DNA of 32,280 nt, taken from an uncultured delta proteobacterium. GTDB lineage: Bacteria; Myxococcota_A; UBA9160; JAFDET01. Both the position numbers and the translations under genes were made by a program. The notes below the pieces were generated by a model, which had not been told where the DNA came from, made no database searches, and worked only from the letters and a program-made list of their open reading frames with translations. The stretch is from positions 1 through 32,280 of the forward strand of contig CAMYLJ010000041.1 in the NCBI GenBank assembly GCA_947259215.1. Direction: 5' to 3'. Position 1 is the stretch's first letter. The number at the start of each line of letters is the position of its first letter. Below are positions 23,678 through 31,279 of the stretch, piece after piece.

Positions 23678-24441
23678 AGGGTCGCAAGGCCATCGTCTGC
23701 GCCTCGAGCCGTGGTCTCGGCCGCGCCTGCGCGCGCTCGCTGGCGCGCGAGGGAGTCGAGGTTGTCGTGAACGGGCGCGATGCGGCCGCGCTCGAGAAGA
23801 CGGCCGCGGAGCTGCGCGCCGAGACCGGCGCCGGGATCACGCCGGTGGTCGCGGACCTGGACGTCCAGGCCGAGCGCGACCGCCTCGTGGCCGCCTGCCC
23901 CGACGCGGACATCCTGGTCAACAACAACGCCGGCCCGCCGCCCGGGAGCTTCCAGGACTGGGGGCACGCCGAGTGGCTCGCCGCGCTGGAGTCGAACCTG
24001 CTGGCGCCGGTGCTGCTGATCCGTGCGCTCCTGCCCGGCATGCGCGAGCGCCGCTTCGGGCGCATCGTCAACATCACGTCGGCCATGGTGAAGGCCCCGC
24101 TGTCCCCGATGGGCCTCTCGACCGCGGCGCGCAGCGGACTCACCGCCGTGTGCAAGGCCCTCTCCAAGGAGGTCGCCTCGGACAACGTGACCATCAACAA
24201 CCTGCTGCCCGAGCGCCTGGACACGGAACGCCAGGTGCAGATGGCGGAGCTGGTGTCGAACTTCCGCGGCATCTCGTACGAGGAGGCGCGCGCGGAGCAG
24301 GCCCAGAGCATCGCCGCCGGGCGCCTGGGGCGGCCCGAGGAGCTGGGTGACGCCTGCGCCTACCTGTGCAGCGAGCAGGCCGGCTACATCTCGGGCCAGA
24401 ACCTCCAGCTGGACGGAGGCTCCTACCCGGGCCTCATCTGA
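23662..24441 (+). CDS. Atypical SDR-family oxidoreductase (catalytic Tyr/Lys replaced)
   Basis: A 259-aa protein from GTG 23662, which follows a purine-rich GGGGAGGAGGG site. It has an SDR Rossmann fold: ASSRGLGRACARSLAREG cofactor loop, ADLDV, LVNNNAGPPPG, IVNITSAMV with Ser140, and the end YISGQNLQLDGGSYPGLI. In place of the YxxxK active site, the segment after Ser140 reads GLSTAARSGL, so the expected Tyr153 is Ser and Lys157 is Arg. Members of this divergent 3-oxoacyl-reductase-like subgroup are known, but their chemistry is unclear. It overlaps the TetR gene by 16 nt and is followed 12 bp later by a GST gene, so it belongs to the aromatic operon. A dehydrogenase role for a dihydrodiol is tempting but weakened by the lost residues. 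Confidence 0.88.
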   Translation: MELGLKGRKAIVCASSRGLGRACARSLAREGVEVVVNGRDAAALEKTAAELRAETGAGITPVVADLDVQAERDRLVAACPDADILVNNNAGPPPGSFQDWGHAEWLAALESNLLAPVLLIRALLPGMRERRFGRIVNITSAMVKAPLSPMGLSTAARSGLTAVCKALSKEVASDNVTINNLLPERLDTERQVQMAELVSNFRGISYEEARAEQAQSIAAGRLGRPEELGDACAYLCSEQAGYISGQNLQLDGGSYPGLI

Positions 24442-24453
24442 CGCGGGAGACGC

Positions 24454-25473
24454 ATGCTGAAGATCTGGATCCTCGTGCTCCTGGCCGGTGGCGTCGGCTG
24501 GTTCCTCTACGAGCGCAGCCGGCGCCGGACGGCGCCGATGGCCGGCGGGATCCACGAGGACGTGACCCTGCCCCACGAGCGGGAGTGGGAGCTCTATCAC
24601 AACTCCTTCTCGCTCTGCTCCAAGAAGCTGCGCGTGTGTCTGGCCGAGCTGGGTCTCGACTACCGGAGCCAACCCATCGACCTGCTCGAGACGGGCTCGT
24701 ACGAGAACCTGAGCCGGCGCTTCCTGTCGGTGAACCCCGGCGGCATCGTGCCGGTGCTGGTTCACCGCGGGCACCCGGTCTACGAGTCCCACGACCAGAT
24801 CGTCTACGCCGCTCGTCGCGCCGGCCGGCGCGGCCGCGAGCTGCTGCCGGAGGATCCGGAGACCCGCGCGCTGGTGGAGCGCTGGACCGACGTCGCGTCG
24901 CTCGTTGGCCCCGACCCGATCGGGGGCACGGCCGAGCGCGCTGGCCACTGCATCCCGGGCCTCACGCTCCCGATCTTCGCGACCATGGTCCAGTACATCC
25001 CGTACACGCGTTTCCTGGAGGGCCTGCTCTTCCACTTCGAACGCCGGCGCCCGCTGATGCTGGCGCTCCTGAAGCTGCGCGGCATCCACGGCCTGCCGGG
25101 GCTGCCTCCCCTGATGGCGATCCTGCGCCGCAGCCGCCGCGACATGGAGCGCCACCTGGACGCCCTGGGCGAGCAGCTCGAGAAGAACGGCGGTCCCTGG
25201 ATCGCCGGCGAACGCTTCAGCCTGGCCGACGTGAGCTGGGTGGTGATCCTCGACCGCCTGGTCGAGGCGGACTTCCACGGCTTCTTCTGGGGCGAAGACC
25301 GGCGCCCCGCAGTGGCGGCCTACTGGGCGCGGCTCCAGGAGCGTCCGAGCTACGCCGCTGCGATCACGAGCCAGCGCTGCCGGACCCTGCACGACGGGAT
25401 CGCGGACCTGAAGGCGGCGAAGCGCGACGACTCGCGGCTGCGCGCGGCGCTCGAAGGGGTCGAAGGGGAGTAG
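24454..25473 (+). CDS. Membrane-anchored glutathione S-transferase family protein
   Basis: A 339-aa protein. Residues about 3-20 form a single N-terminal membrane anchor (IWILVLLAGGVGWFLY) followed by a basic stop-transfer RSRRR. A GST N-terminal thioredoxin fold follows: ELYHNSFSLCSKKLRVCLAELGLDY, then VNPGGIVPVLVHRG and the ES-type glutathione contact in VYESHDQIVY. The C-terminal helical domain ends with GGPWIAGERFSLADVSWVVILDRL. Cytosolic GSTs normally lack an anchor, so this is a membrane-tethered variant. It lies 12 bp after the SDR and 3 bp before a small membrane protein gene. A role in conjugating or isomerising reactive ring-cleavage products, or in dehalogenation, is inferred from context. 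Confidence 0.85.
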   Translation: MLKIWILVLLAGGVGWFLYERSRRRTAPMAGGIHEDVTLPHEREWELYHNSFSLCSKKLRVCLAELGLDYRSQPIDLLETGSYENLSRRFLSVNPGGIVPVLVHRGHPVYESHDQIVYAARRAGRRGRELLPEDPETRALVERWTDVASLVGPDPIGGTAERAGHCIPGLTLPIFATMVQYIPYTRFLEGLLFHFERRRPLMLALLKLRGIHGLPGLPPLMAILRRSRRDMERHLDALGEQLEKNGGPWIAGERFSLADVSWVVILDRLVEADFHGFFWGEDRRPAVAAYWARLQERPSYAAAITSQRCRTLHDGIADLKAAKRDDSRLRAALEGVEGE

Positions 25474-25476
25474 GAG

Positions 25477-26103
25477 ATGCATCCGATCTGGATCTGGGGC
25501 GTGGCGCTCGTCGTCTACGGGCTCTTCAGCCTCTGGTACAACAACTGGCGCGGTCCCCTCGAGCCGGCCGAAATCGAGATGGTTGTGAAGCGCGCCGCGG
25601 ACGCTCCCGATGCCACGCCGGAGCGCCTGGCGGTGTTGCGCGCCTTCCTCGAGAACGACGACGGCGGCGAGTTCTTCATGCTGAACCTGCTGCGCGCCAA
25701 CCCGGAGCCGGTGGCGGTCGGCGACGAGCCGCCCGCACCCGCGCGCGAGGTGCTCCGCCGCTACACCGGCTACTTCATGCCCCATCTCTTCCGGCGCGCG
25801 GGCCATCCCGCCTTCGTCGGTCCGGCGGCGGGTGGCTACGTCGAGCACTGGGGCGTGGAGGAGAATCCGGGCTGGACCTTCGCCGGCATCATCCGCTACC
25901 GCAGTCGCCGCGACATGCTCGAGCTGGCGACCGATCCGCGCTTCGCGTCGGCCCACGAGTACAAGCTCGCGGCGCTGGCCAACACCCTGGCCTTCCCGGT
26001 GGCGCCGGCGCTCCAGGTGGTGGGCCCGCGGGTCTGGGTCGGTCTCGTCCTGGCACTGCTGGCGGCGCTGGCGCAGCTGGCCTTCGGGGCCGGCGGGCGC
26101 TGA
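25477..26103 (+). CDS. Membrane protein with a DUF1330-like domain
   Basis: A 208-aa protein. An N-terminal hydrophobic segment (IWIWGVALVVYGLFSLWY) is followed by a soluble domain and a C-terminal hydrophobic span (VWVGLVLALLAALAQLAFG). The central part has FMLNLLRANPE, YTGYFMPHLFRRAGHPAFVG, GWTFAGIIRYRSRRDMLELATDPRF and EYKLAALANTLAFPV, which resemble the dimeric alpha-beta DUF1330/antibiotic-biosynthesis-monooxygenase-like pattern. Enzymatic function is unknown. It begins 3 bp after the GST stop, and both proteins start with a membrane anchor, so they may sit together at the inner membrane. It is the last gene of the aromatic cluster. The next 156 bp contain only a small ACCC/GGGT hairpin (26142-26153) and the pckA leader. 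Confidence 0.7.
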   Translation: MHPIWIWGVALVVYGLFSLWYNNWRGPLEPAEIEMVVKRAADAPDATPERLAVLRAFLENDDGGEFFMLNLLRANPEPVAVGDEPPAPAREVLRRYTGYFMPHLFRRAGHPAFVGPAAGGYVEHWGVEENPGWTFAGIIRYRSRRDMLELATDPRFASAHEYKLAALANTLAFPVAPALQVVGPRVWVGLVLALLAALAQLAFGAGGR

Positions 26104-26259
26104 CCGGAGAGTCGGCTGCCCGACAGGTCCGGACGCCTGTAACCCCTCGGGGTCACGCCGGGAATTGGTGCCCGACCGGCTCGAAAACAGCACTCGGATC
26201 CGGTAACCTCCTCCCCTTCACCCCAGGGGGCTTCTCCCCATTCATCATCTGGAGACGGC

Positions 26260-27918
26260 ATGAGCGTTGAAGCAGCGTTGGCCGAGCGGCTGGGCCTTCG
26301 GGATCGGACCCTTCGGTACAACCTGTCCAAGGAAGAGCTGTTCCACGAGGCGATCGCCAACGACCGCGGCCGGATCCGGCCCGACGGTCCCGACGATGAG
26401 CAGAAGGCCCACGCCACCCAGCTCGGCGTCGAAGGCCCGCTCGTCTACTACACGGATCCGAGCTGCACCGGCCGGCCCGTGAACGACACCTTCGCCGTCG
26501 CCTGGCCGGAGATCGAGGGCTCGGTCTGGTGGAAGAACAGCCTCAAGGCCTACGACCCGACGGCCTACGAGGGCCTGCTGCGCCGCGTGGTCGAGCACGT
26601 GAACGGGCGCGACAAGCAGCTCTACGTGAAGGATGTCTTCGTCGGCGTGGACGCCGAGTACGCCGTGCCGTACCGCTTCGTCGGCGAGTACGCGACCCAC
26701 GCCCTGTTCGCCCACAACATGTTCCCCAAGGAAGTGCCGGGCGCCCGTGACAGCGACGACGTGCGTTGGACCATGCTCAACGTACCGTCCTTCCACTGCG
26801 AGCCCGAGCGCGACGGCTCCCTGTCCCGGCGGGTCGTGATCATCGACTTCCGCAACCGCATCTGCCTCGTCGCCGGGCGGGCCGACTACTGCGGCGTGAA
26901 CAAAAAGACCATCTTCACGGTCATGAACTACATGCTGCCCGAGAGCGGCATGCTTCCGATGCACTGCGCCGCCAACGTGGGGGCGGACGAGGACGCTGCC
27001 ATCCTCTTCGGGCTCTCGGGCACGGGCAAGACCACCCTCTCCGCCGATCCCGACCGCCGGCTGATCGGTGACGACGAGACCGCCTGGACCGACTCTGGCA
27101 TCTCCAACCTGGAGGACGGCTGCTACGCCAAGCTGATCGACCTGGACAAGGAGGCGGAGCCGATCATCGCCGCGGCGCTCTCCATGCCGGGGACGATCAT
27201 CGAGAACGTGCCCGCCCTGCCCGGCAAGCCGATGGAGGAGACCGATCCTCAGGACCTGGACCTGACCGACCGCTCCATCACGGAGAACACCCGCTTCTCC
27301 TACCCGCTCGACTGCAACCCGAACGTGGCCGAGGGCGCCCGGGGCTCGCACCCCCAGACGATCGTCCTGCTCACCGCCGACGCCTTCGGCGTGCTGCCGC
27401 CGATCTCGATCCTGAACGGCGAGGAGGTGATGTACCACTTCGTGCAGGGCTTCACGTCGAAGCTCGCCGGCACCGAGGTGGGTGTGACCGCCCCGCAGGC
27501 GACCTTCAGCTCCTGCTTCGGCGCTCCCTTCATGTCCCAGCGGCCCGAGGTGTACGCCAAGCTCCTGCGCGACAAGATGGAGAAGCACCAGGCGCGCTGC
27601 GTGCTGCTCAACACGGGTTGGCAGGGCGGACCGGCGGGCCAGGCGCCGCGGATCTCGATCAAGGACACGCGGAACCTGCTGAACGCGGCCCTGCGCGGCG
27701 ACCTGCACCGCGACGGCGCCGAGTACGCGGAGCACCCGATCTTCCGCCTGCGCATGCCGAAGCAGTGCGAAGGTGTCGATCCCAACGTGCTGGATCCCCG
27801 CTCCTCGTGGCGGGACACGGCCGCCTACGACGTCGCCGCGGAGAAGCTCCGGGACATGTTCCGGGCGAACTTCAAGAAGGGCGGCTTCGGCGACCTGGGC
27901 AGCGACCCGCTCGCCTGA
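26260..27918 (+). CDS. pckA: Phosphoenolpyruvate carboxykinase (ATP)
   Basis: A 552-aa ATP-dependent PEP carboxykinase, the normal length for the family. Key parts are visible: RYNLSKEELFHEAI near the N-terminus, substrate-site RGDSD-region segments around NVPSFHCEPERDGS, the P-loop GLSGTGKTTLS at residues 251-261, the kinase-2 metal site LIGDDE, and ENTRFSYPLD. GLSGTGKTT and the overall sequence place it with ATP-type rather than GTP-type enzymes. It converts oxaloacetate to PEP, the first committed step of gluconeogenesis when cells grow on acids or aromatics. The start ATG 26260 has GGAG six to nine bases upstream. It is transcribed alone, converging with the P450 gene 15 bp away. Confidence 0.97.
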   Translation: MSVEAALAERLGLRDRTLRYNLSKEELFHEAIANDRGRIRPDGPDDEQKAHATQLGVEGPLVYYTDPSCTGRPVNDTFAVAWPEIEGSVWWKNSLKAYDPTAYEGLLRRVVEHVNGRDKQLYVKDVFVGVDAEYAVPYRFVGEYATHALFAHNMFPKEVPGARDSDDVRWTMLNVPSFHCEPERDGSLSRRVVIIDFRNRICLVAGRADYCGVNKKTIFTVMNYMLPESGMLPMHCAANVGADEDAAILFGLSGTGKTTLSADPDRRLIGDDETAWTDSGISNLEDGCYAKLIDLDKEAEPIIAAALSMPGTIIENVPALPGKPMEETDPQDLDLTDRSITENTRFSYPLDCNPNVAEGARGSHPQTIVLLTADAFGVLPPISILNGEEVMYHFVQGFTSKLAGTEVGVTAPQATFSSCFGAPFMSQRPEVYAKLLRDKMEKHQARCVLLNTGWQGGPAGQAPRISIKDTRNLLNAALRGDLHRDGAEYAEHPIFRLRMPKQCEGVDPNVLDPRSSWRDTAAYDVAAEKLRDMFRANFKKGGFGDLGSDPLA

Positions 27919-27929
27919 GGTGGGGCCTC

Positions 27930-27941
27930 GCGCCTAGGCGC
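27930..27941. repeat. 12-bp perfect palindrome at convergent gene ends
   Basis: GCGCCTAGGCGC reads identically on both strands and contains the stop codon of the P450 gene (27934-27936). It lies 12 bp after the pckA stop. It may help termination of the two convergent transcripts, but no T-tract follows on either side. Confidence 0.35.
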
Positions 27942-29184
27942 CTCGCGCGATCCGGTAGCGGATCGGCAGGTGCTTCAGCCCGACGACGAAGCTCGAGCGG
28001 ATCCACTCGGGCTCGCCCGTCAGCTCCACGTGCTCCAGGCGCCGGGACAGCTCCCCGAAGAGCGCCCGCTGCGAGCGCCGCGCCAGGTGCGCCCCGAGGC
28101 AGAAGTGCTCGCCGATCCCGAAGCCCAGGTGCCGGTTCGGATGCCGGTCGACGCGGAAGGCGAAGGGATCGTCGAAGACGTCCTCGTCGCGGTTCGCCGA
28201 GGAGTAGAAGAGCACCAGGGCGTCGCCCTCGCGGATCTTCTGCTCGCCCACCTCGGTGTCGCAGGCCGCCGTGCGCTGCATGTAGTTGACCGGCGAGGTC
28301 CAGCGCACCACCTCCTCGACGGCGGTCGGCACGAGGTCCGGGTTGGCGCGCAGCTTCTCGAGCTGGTCCGGGCGCTCGATCAGGGCGCGCATGCCGCCGA
28401 CCAGGGCGTTCTTGGTCGTGTCGTGGCCCGCGGTGAAGGTGATCAGGTAGTAGCCGAAGGTCTCCATCGGCCCCATCAGCTCGCCGTCGATCTTGCCGTT
28501 GGCCAGCACGCTGGCCAGGTCGTCGCGCGGGTTCTTGCGGCGCTCCTCGATGATCCCGGCGAAGAGCTGGAAGAGCTCGAGGCCGAGCTCGCGCATGGCC
28601 TCGTTCCGGCTCTGGCCCTCGCGCCGGAGCTCCGGGTCGTCCGCCGCGAAGAGCTGGTTGGTGAGCCGCAGGATGCGCGGCTCCTCTTCGCGCGAGACCC
28701 CGAGGATGGTGGACAGGATCCGCAGCGGGTGCGCCGCCGCCACGTCGATGGCGAAGTCGCACTCGCCCTCGCCGGTTTCGCCGGCGAGCTGGTCCACGAG
28801 TCGTCGAGCGCTCTCGTCCACCGCGGCGTCGATCCGGCCCAGCGCGCGGGGCGTGAACCACGGGCTCGCGATCTTGCGGTAGTCCCGGTGCTCCGGCGGG
28901 TCCATCTCGATGATCGTGCGCATGGCGCCGATCCCCTCCTGGCGCGAGAGCTCCTGGTCGTCGCGCACGACGACGATGCCCGGCGAGCTGAGGAAGAGGT
29001 CCGGCCGCTTCGAGATGTCGGTGATATGGGCGTGCTTCGTGATGGCCCAGAAGGGCGGATGGTTCCGCGGGTGGAAACGGTGCACGGGCGCGTGGCGCCG
29101 CAGCTGGGCGAAGGTCTCGTGGGGCGGGCCGCTCTCGCCGTAGGGTTCGGTGCCGATGAGGTCGTAGCCGTCGGTCAGTTCCAT
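27934..29184 (-). CDS. Cytochrome P450
   Basis: A 416-aa bacterial soluble P450 from ATG 29184, with GGAGG about nine bases upstream; the longer in-frame extension is rejected. It has the I-helix oxygen-activation motif AGHDTT (252-257), the K-helix ExxR (Glu291 to Arg294), and the haem-binding loop FGIGEHFCLGAHLARR with Cys362 as thiolate ligand. N-terminal FAQLRRHAPVHRF and MDPPEHRDYRKIASPWFTPRAL resemble class I P450s acting on lipids, terpenoids or steroids, including the CYP125/CYP142-like group, but the substrate cannot be assigned. No ferredoxin or ferredoxin reductase is adjacent, so electrons must come from elsewhere. It is 32 bp downstream of a TetR gene on the same strand and is presumably under its control. 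Confidence 0.96.
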   Translation of the reverse strand: MELTDGYDLIGTEPYGESGPPHETFAQLRRHAPVHRFHPRNHPPFWAITKHAHITDISKRPDLFLSSPGIVVVRDDQELSRQEGIGAMRTIIEMDPPEHRDYRKIASPWFTPRALGRIDAAVDESARRLVDQLAGETGEGECDFAIDVAAAHPLRILSTILGVSREEEPRILRLTNQLFAADDPELRREGQSRNEAMRELGLELFQLFAGIIEERRKNPRDDLASVLANGKIDGELMGPMETFGYYLITFTAGHDTTKNALVGGMRALIERPDQLEKLRANPDLVPTAVEEVVRWTSPVNYMQRTAACDTEVGEQKIREGDALVLFYSSANRDEDVFDDPFAFRVDRHPNRHLGFGIGEHFCLGAHLARRSQRALFGELSRRLEHVELTGEPEWIRSSFVVGLKHLPIRYRIARGA

Positions 29185-29216
29185 GGGTTCTGCCTCCACG
29201 CAGGACGGGGTCCGGA

Positions 29217-29846
29217 TCAGGTACGGGGCCCGGCCGCGAGGCCCAGGCCGGGCAGCAGCCGTCGCCGCAGGAATGCGCGCAGCGCGGCCGGGCTGCGCCG
29301 CGGCTCGGGGGCCGTCATCAGGGCCAGCAGCAAGCGCAGCATGAGCTCGATCGCCTCGTCGGCCTCCGCGTCGCTCCAGCCGGCATTGGCCACCAGCTCT
29401 GCCAGCGCCTCGCGGCTCCACGCGACGGCCTCGGCCCCGGTGGTGGCCTCCAGGGCCGCCGCGTCGAGGGCGGTCGAGTTCCAGACCTGGCACAGGATCG
29501 GATCGCGGCGCATCTCGCGCAGCGCAAACAGCATGGCTTCGATGGCCTGGCGGCCGGGATCCCCGAAACGCTTCAGATGCGCGGCCAGTCGGCCCGTGAG
29601 CCGGCTGCCGGCGCGCAGCAAGGTGGCTTCCACCAGCGCTCGCCGATCGGCGAAGTAGCGATACACCGTGGGCCGGCTGACCCCGGCCTCGAGCGCCACC
29701 GCCGCGATCCCGGTGGCGGGCAGGCCGTCGCGGGCCACGCAGCGGGCGGCCGCGTCGAGCAGCCGCTCGCGCGCGGCGCTGCGCTGGGGCGGGTCGCCGG
29801 CCCAGGCCGCGCGCTCGGACGATCTCCTGAGGGCGGTTGACGCCAT
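29217..29846 (-). CDS. TetR/AcrR family regulator of the P450 operon
   Basis: A 209-aa TetR protein from ATG 29846. An in-frame GTG at 29882 is also open but would begin inside the palindromic operator, so the ATG is preferred. The DNA-binding domain (about residues 23-75) has ARERLLDAAARCVARDGLPATGI, the helix-turn-helix AVALEAGVSRPTVYRYF and the ADRRALVEA hinge. The C-terminal ligand domain is helical and unassigned. It lies immediately upstream of the P450 gene, so the two are probably one transcript. The palindrome at 29869-29891, 23 bp upstream of the start, is well placed for autorepression and for control of the divergent gene at 29913. Confidence 0.92.
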   Translation of the reverse strand: MASTALRRSSERAAWAGDPPQRSAARERLLDAAARCVARDGLPATGIAAVALEAGVSRPTVYRYFADRRALVEATLLRAGSRLTGRLAAHLKRFGDPGRQAIEAMLFALREMRRDPILCQVWNSTALDAAALEATTGAEAVAWSREALAELVANAGWSDAEADEAIELMLRLLLALMTAPEPRRSPAALRAFLRRRLLPGLGLAAGPRT

Positions 29847-29868
29847 CGGATCCAGTGTATCAGGGTGT

Positions 29869-29891
29869 TTACAGATTGCCACAATCTGTAA
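29869..29891. promoter_or_regulatory. Perfect 23-bp palindromic operator between TetR and divergent gene
   Basis: TTACAGATTG (29869-29878) and CAATCTGTAA (29882-29891) are exact reverse complements separated by the 3-base spacer CCA. The region is markedly AT-richer than its surroundings. It lies 23 bp upstream of the TetR ATG (minus strand) and 21 bp upstream of ATG 29913 (plus strand). Size and symmetry fit a TetR dimer site. Confidence 0.75.
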
Positions 29892-29912
29892 TGTTCTCTC
29901 AATTCCCTGAAA

Positions 29913-31154
29913 ATGAAAAAGAATTTCCCAGGAGAGGGGCGCCGGTCTGGCCAGCCGGCGCCACCCGGTCCATCATGGGACGAGCAGCCCCTTCCCATGC
30001 GCGTGCACCCGATGATCCAGAGCCAGGTCGTGCCCAGCGTGCGGCCTTCCGAACGCTCCCCCGCCGCGATCGCGCGCGAGTTCCGCGGACTGCTGGCAGA
30101 TGGCGCGCTGATGCGTCCTGCGGGCTCGGCCCGCGCGCGTCCGGGTTCGCTGCTCTCCCGCGGCTACACGCCCCGGTACAAGATCGAGCTCTTCGACACG
30201 GTCTTCTACATCACGGGAACGCGGCAGAATCCGGACCTGCGCTTCTACGTCGCGTACGTCGTCCAGCGGAATCCGAAGAGCGGCGGGACCGAGATCTTCC
30301 CGCGCCTCTTCTACAAGGACGTGTCGCTCGTCTGGCGCGCCGCCTCCCACTACATCCCGCACCCGGACGGGTACTGGATCGGGAAGGGGGAGGTGCGCTC
30401 GTGCCGGGTGGGCGGTGAGACGCTCGAGGCCTCGGTGGAGTCCACCACGGACCTGCCGTACGAGATCCAGCATGCGCTCGAGTCGCTCCTCCGCGGCACG
30501 CGCCGGATTCCCTTCGACGAGGCGGCGATCGACCTGGTCCTGCGTCGAGCACCCGCCGGTCGGCTCGAGCCGTACCGGGACTTCCTCGAGCCGCGACTGC
30601 GCGCCCGCGCGAACCCGCGCAACCGGATCCACGGGGGCCGCTCCATCGCGCGCTTCACCCGGCGCAACGATCCCAGCTCGTTGCGCTTCGCCGCGGGCTT
30701 CGAGCCGGACTTCTCGGGCGGCCTGATCGACCTCACCGAGTCGCACAGCCGGCTCTACGGGGGCCGGATACGACGCTTCCGGATCCTGTCCCGGAACGGT
30801 CGCGTGCAGTACCTCTTCTTCGCCGGCGGGCGTCACGTATGGATCGCGCCTCCCCAGGCCACGACGACCGAGCTCTCGAGCTTTGGCATCCGCACCATCG
30901 AGGTCGAAGCCGCCGAGGACCTGTCGATTCCCGGCTACGAGTACCACTTCCTCGACGCAACCGAGAATCCGCCGGAGCTCGTCAGCCAGATTCCCGAGGG
31001 CTACGTCGGCGAGCCCAGCGAAGTCGACGACTCCCGCTGCGACGCCTCGCCGTGGCTCGATCGCCTGCCGGTGGTGCAGGAGTTCCGGCGCACGCTGCTC
31101 CGGGGGCACGGCGCCCGCGCGCCCAGGCCCCCGCAGCCCACTGCCCACGCCTGA
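29913..31154 (+). CDS. Protein of unknown function divergent from TetR-P450
   Basis: A 413-aa frame from ATG 29913. In-frame ATGs at 29997 and 30012 are alternatives, and none has a convincing ribosome-binding site. No signal peptide, membrane span or known domain is visible. The N-terminal third has YTPRYKIELFDTVFYITGTRQNPDLRFYVAYVVQ, EIFPRLFYKDVSLVWRAASHYI and WIGKGEVR, and the middle has SRLYGGRIRRFRILSRNGRVQYLFFAGGRHVWIAPP; both look like extended beta-sheet structure. I do not recognise a family. It shares the palindromic region with the TetR gene and is 125 bp upstream of the next plus-strand frame. The strand-dense, motif-poor sequence makes a binding or structural role likelier than an enzyme, but this is a guess. 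Confidence 0.6.
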   Translation: MKKNFPGEGRRSGQPAPPGPSWDEQPLPMRVHPMIQSQVVPSVRPSERSPAAIAREFRGLLADGALMRPAGSARARPGSLLSRGYTPRYKIELFDTVFYITGTRQNPDLRFYVAYVVQRNPKSGGTEIFPRLFYKDVSLVWRAASHYIPHPDGYWIGKGEVRSCRVGGETLEASVESTTDLPYEIQHALESLLRGTRRIPFDEAAIDLVLRRAPAGRLEPYRDFLEPRLRARANPRNRIHGGRSIARFTRRNDPSSLRFAAGFEPDFSGGLIDLTESHSRLYGGRIRRFRILSRNGRVQYLFFAGGRHVWIAPPQATTTELSSFGIRTIEVEAAEDLSIPGYEYHFLDATENPPELVSQIPEGYVGEPSEVDDSRCDASPWLDRLPVVQEFRRTLLRGHGARAPRPPQPTAHA

Positions 31155-31279
31155 GGGGCGCCGCCTCCTGCGAGTCTCCGCTCCCGAATAGCCGCCCGCC
31201 GCCGCGCGTCGAAGCTGTTGCCTCGCGGGTCCCAACGCCGTTGCAGGGGTTGGAGGCGTGGGGGGCCGGAGGGCATTCC

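Noticed and set aside
23461-26193. 910-codon minus-strand frame opposite the TetR, SDR, GST and DUF genes
   Set aside because: All four plus-strand genes have clear families and start signals; the antisense product is low-complexity.
26245-27735. Minus-strand frame opposite pckA
   Set aside because: pckA is unmistakable on the plus strand and the antisense product is His/Val/Gly-rich without motifs.
29577-29910. Short plus-strand frames across the TetR N-terminus and the palindrome
   Set aside because: They run opposite the TetR coding sequence, lack ribosome-binding sites and would place coding sequence over the operator.
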